From positions 1 through 8,162 of the forward strand of contig JAAZDU010000241.1 in NCBI GenBank assembly GCA_012512665.1: 8,162 bases of DNA, written 5' to 3'. Made by a program: the position numbers and the translations under genes. Origin of the DNA: Bacillota bacterium (GTDB lineage: Bacteria > Bacillota > Dethiobacteria > DTU022 > JAAZDU01). A model generated the notes under the pieces. It saw nothing but the letters and a program-made list of their open reading frames with translations, was not told where the DNA came from and searched no databases. Positions 7,045 through 8,162 of the stretch are shown piece by piece; position 1 is the first letter of the stretch, and every line of letters begins with the position of its first letter.

Positions 7045-7689
7045 CTAACCCTTTGCCTTTACATCTGCCTTTGAAGAGTTTTTAACTATGAGCAATCCTT
7101 TTCTGGGGCCGGGTACCGCTCCTTTAACCAGCATGATGTTTTGCTCAGGGTCTACCTTTACAACTTCCAATTTTTGAACGGTAACTTTAACTGCTCCCAT
7201 GTGTCCCGGCAATGGCCGCCCTTTAAAGACCCTGGCGCTGTCAATGGAACCCAAAGAACCGGGGCCTCTGTGGTAGTGGGAACCGTGGCTCATAAGGCCT
7301 CTGCGCTGACCGTGCCTTTTGATTGAACCGGCAAAACCCTTACCCCGAGAAATGCCGGTAACATCCACCAGTTCTCCGGCTGAAAAGGTGTCAGCTTTAA
7401 TTTGTTTGCCTATATCCAAGCCGGAAATATCCTCAAGGCGCAACTCTTTTAAATAGCGGTGAGGCTTTACTCCGGCCTTGGCGAAGTGGCCTCTCTGGGG
7501 TTTGTTCAGTTTGTGCTCGCTTACTGGTTCGAACCCAACTTGAACAGCGTTGTAGCCATCTTTCTCTTTTGTTTTCTTGGCAACTACAGTGCAGGGTCCG
7601 GCCTGCAATACTGTAACAGGCACAGCATTTCCTTTATCGTCAAAAACTTCTGTCATGCCAAGCTTTTTGGCCAGGATAGCTTTTTTCAT
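7045..7689 (-). CDS. rplC: 50S ribosomal protein L3
   Basis: L3 binds near the 3' end of 23S rRNA; a loop reaches the peptidyl-transferase centre. The 214-residue protein begins [18 protein letters not shown], has the beta-barrel domain and the signature region [17 protein letters not shown] (111-127), [13 protein letters not shown] (135-147) and [11 protein letters not shown] (155-165). The residue equivalent to the glutamine that PrmB methylates in E. coli (in AGQMG) is His163 here, so that modification is not expected. ATG at 7687-7689 has AAGGAGG 9 nt upstream. It lies 14 nt after rpsJ and 16 nt before rplD. Length is slightly above the common 206-210. Confidence 0.98.
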   Translation of the reverse strand: MKKAILAKKLGMTEVFDDKGNAVPVTVLQAGPCTVVAKKTKEKDGYNAVQVGFEPVSEHKLNKPQRGHFAKAGVKPHRYLKELRLEDISGLDIGKQIKADTFSAGELVDVTGISRGKGFAGSIKRHGQRRGLMSHGSHYHRGPGSLGSIDSARVFKGRPLPGHMGAVKVTVQKLEVVKVDPEQNIMLVKGAVPGPRKGLLIVKNSSKADVKAKG

Positions 7690-7703
7690 CTATGGGCACC
7701 TCC

Positions 7704-8012
7704 TTACAGTTTAATTTCGATATCTACTCCTGCCGGTAGGTCAAGACGCATCAGGGAATCGATGGTATTGGGAGTGGGGTCTATAATATCGATAATTCTC
7801 TTGTGGGTTCTGGTCTCGAACTGTTCCCTGGAGTCTTTATACTTATGCGGCGCCCGAATAACGGTATAAATAGTTTTTTCTGTTGGTAAAGGGACCGGGC
7901 CAGAAATAGTGGCACCAGTGCGCCTGGCCGTTTCCACTATTTTACCTGCCGATTGGTCAAGCAGGCGGTGGTCAAATGCCTTTAATCTAATACGGATTTT
8001 TTGTTGGGCCAT
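7704..8012 (-). CDS. rpsJ: 30S ribosomal protein S10 (also NusE)
   Basis: S10 lies in the 30S head and, as NusE, pairs with NusB in transcription antitermination and links NusG to the ribosome. The 102-residue protein begins [20 protein letters not shown] and carries [20 protein letters not shown] (38-57), [17 protein letters not shown] (60-76) and the end [12 protein letters not shown], with normal length. The ATG at 8010-8012 has a full AAAGGAGG (8022-8029) 9 nt upstream. It is the first gene of the S10 operon, 117 nt after tuf; that gap holds a possible weak terminator but no convincing promoter. Confidence 0.99.
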   Translation of the reverse strand: MAQQKIRIRLKAFDHRLLDQSAGKIVETARRTGATISGPVPLPTEKTIYTVIRAPHKYKDSREQFETRTHKRIIDIIDPTPNTIDSLMRLDLPAGVDIEIKL

Positions 8013-8056
8013 TCTGCAGTTCCTCCTTTGCGTCCGATTTAAACAGACTGCTCCAT

Positions 8057-8087
8057 AAAAATTCCCCGCTTAAGGCGGCAACCTTTT
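8057..8087 (-). terminator. Possible weak terminator or attenuator hairpin between tuf and rpsJ
   Basis: On the minus strand an A-rich arm (AAAAGGTTG) leads into CCGC, a CTTAA loop, GCGG, then GGAA and five T's. The core is four G-C/C-G pairs; the arms can extend with two mismatches, two G-U pairs and several A-U pairs, pairing the A-run with the T-run. The shape resembles an intrinsic terminator but the core is short, and the U-run starts a few bases after it. It could reduce read-through from tuf, act as an attenuator, or be a processing or stability hairpin. Confidence 0.3.
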
Positions 8088-8129
8088 ACTTCATCGCTGT
8101 CGCAGCTCTTTGTTTTCCATTACTCCTCT

Positions 8130-8162
8130 TTACTCCTTGATACCGGTAACGACTCCGGCGCC
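8130..8162 (-). CDS. tuf: Elongation factor Tu, last ten codons (rest outside the window)
   Basis: EF-Tu carries aminoacyl-tRNA to the ribosomal A site as a GTP complex. Only the end is visible: ten codons reading GAGVVTGIKE and a TAA stop at 8130-8132. The GAGVVT-x-I-x-E ending is the standard EF-Tu C-terminus, and tuf directly before rpsJ is the usual order in Firmicutes (str operon followed by S10 operon). The call rests on ten residues plus gene order. Confidence 0.88.
   Translation of the reverse strand, partial: GAGVVTGIKE

Noticed and set aside
7459..7869. 136-codon plus-strand frame opposite rplC and rpsJ, with hydrophobic stretches
   Set aside because: It spans two certain genes and their gap in antisense. 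The hydrophobic look comes from reading Lys/Glu-rich genes backwards.
8039..8056. Five-codon open frame (MEQSV) between the hairpin and rpsJ
   Set aside because: Too short, with no Shine-Dalgarno site; its ATG directly follows the T-run.
1..8162. Mobile elements, CRISPR repeats, tRNA or rRNA genes, riboswitches, phage or defence genes
   Set aside because: None seen. Nearly every base belongs to the ribosomal protein genes or to gaps of at most 55 nt, apart from the 117-nt tuf-rpsJ gap.

Overview
The whole window is a run of ribosomal protein genes, all on the minus strand. It is the conserved S10 operon followed directly by the first two thirds of the spc operon. Read in the direction of transcription (right to left) the order is: the last codons of tuf (EF-Tu), rpsJ (S10), rplC (L3), rplD (L4), rplW (L23), rplB (L2), rpsS (S19), rplV (L22), rpsC (S3), rplP (L16), rpmC (L29), rpsQ (S17), rplN (L14), rplX (L24), rplE (L5), rpsN (S14), rpsH (S8), rplF (L6) and most of rplR (L18), which runs off the left edge. 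All 17 internal genes are intact, and nothing on the plus strand looks like a real gene.

The organism is most likely a Gram-positive Firmicute, probably of the class Clostridia (Peptococcaceae or Desulfotomaculum-like). This rests on: tuf immediately before rpsJ, S10 and spc operons fused without a visible break, very strong Shine-Dalgarno sites (often AAAGGAGG), frequent GTG and TTG starts, the short zinc-binding form of S14, and an L24 with a four-cysteine zinc-ribbon-like tail. The genus cannot be fixed from this sequence alone.

Layout: 8130-8162 is the tuf 3' end; 8013-8129 is the longest non-coding gap (117 nt) and holds an imperfect hairpin followed by five T's, a possible weak terminator or attenuator between tuf and the S10 operon; 2898-8012 is the S10 operon (rpsJ to rpsQ); 1-2897 is the spc part (rplN to rplR). 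Gaps between genes are 3 to 55 nt, and three junctions overlap (rplD/rplW, rpsC/rplP, rplP/rpmC), so the set is almost certainly co-transcribed and partly translationally coupled. No stretch above 300 bases lacks a gene.

The products build both subunits together: S10, S19, S3, S14, S17 and S8 for the 30S; L3, L4, L23, L2, L22, L16, L29, L14, L24, L5, L6 and L18 for the 50S, including the peptidyl-transferase surroundings (L2, L3, L4, L16), the exit tunnel (L4, L22, L23, L24, L29) and the 5S rRNA site (L5, L18). Four starts were moved inward from the longest open frame (rplN, rplE, rplF, rpmC) because the Shine-Dalgarno site and family length agree on the inner codon. I found no undescribed system here; the points worth a second look are the tuf-rpsJ hairpin, the zinc-ribbon pair, the start-codon usage and the overlaps.
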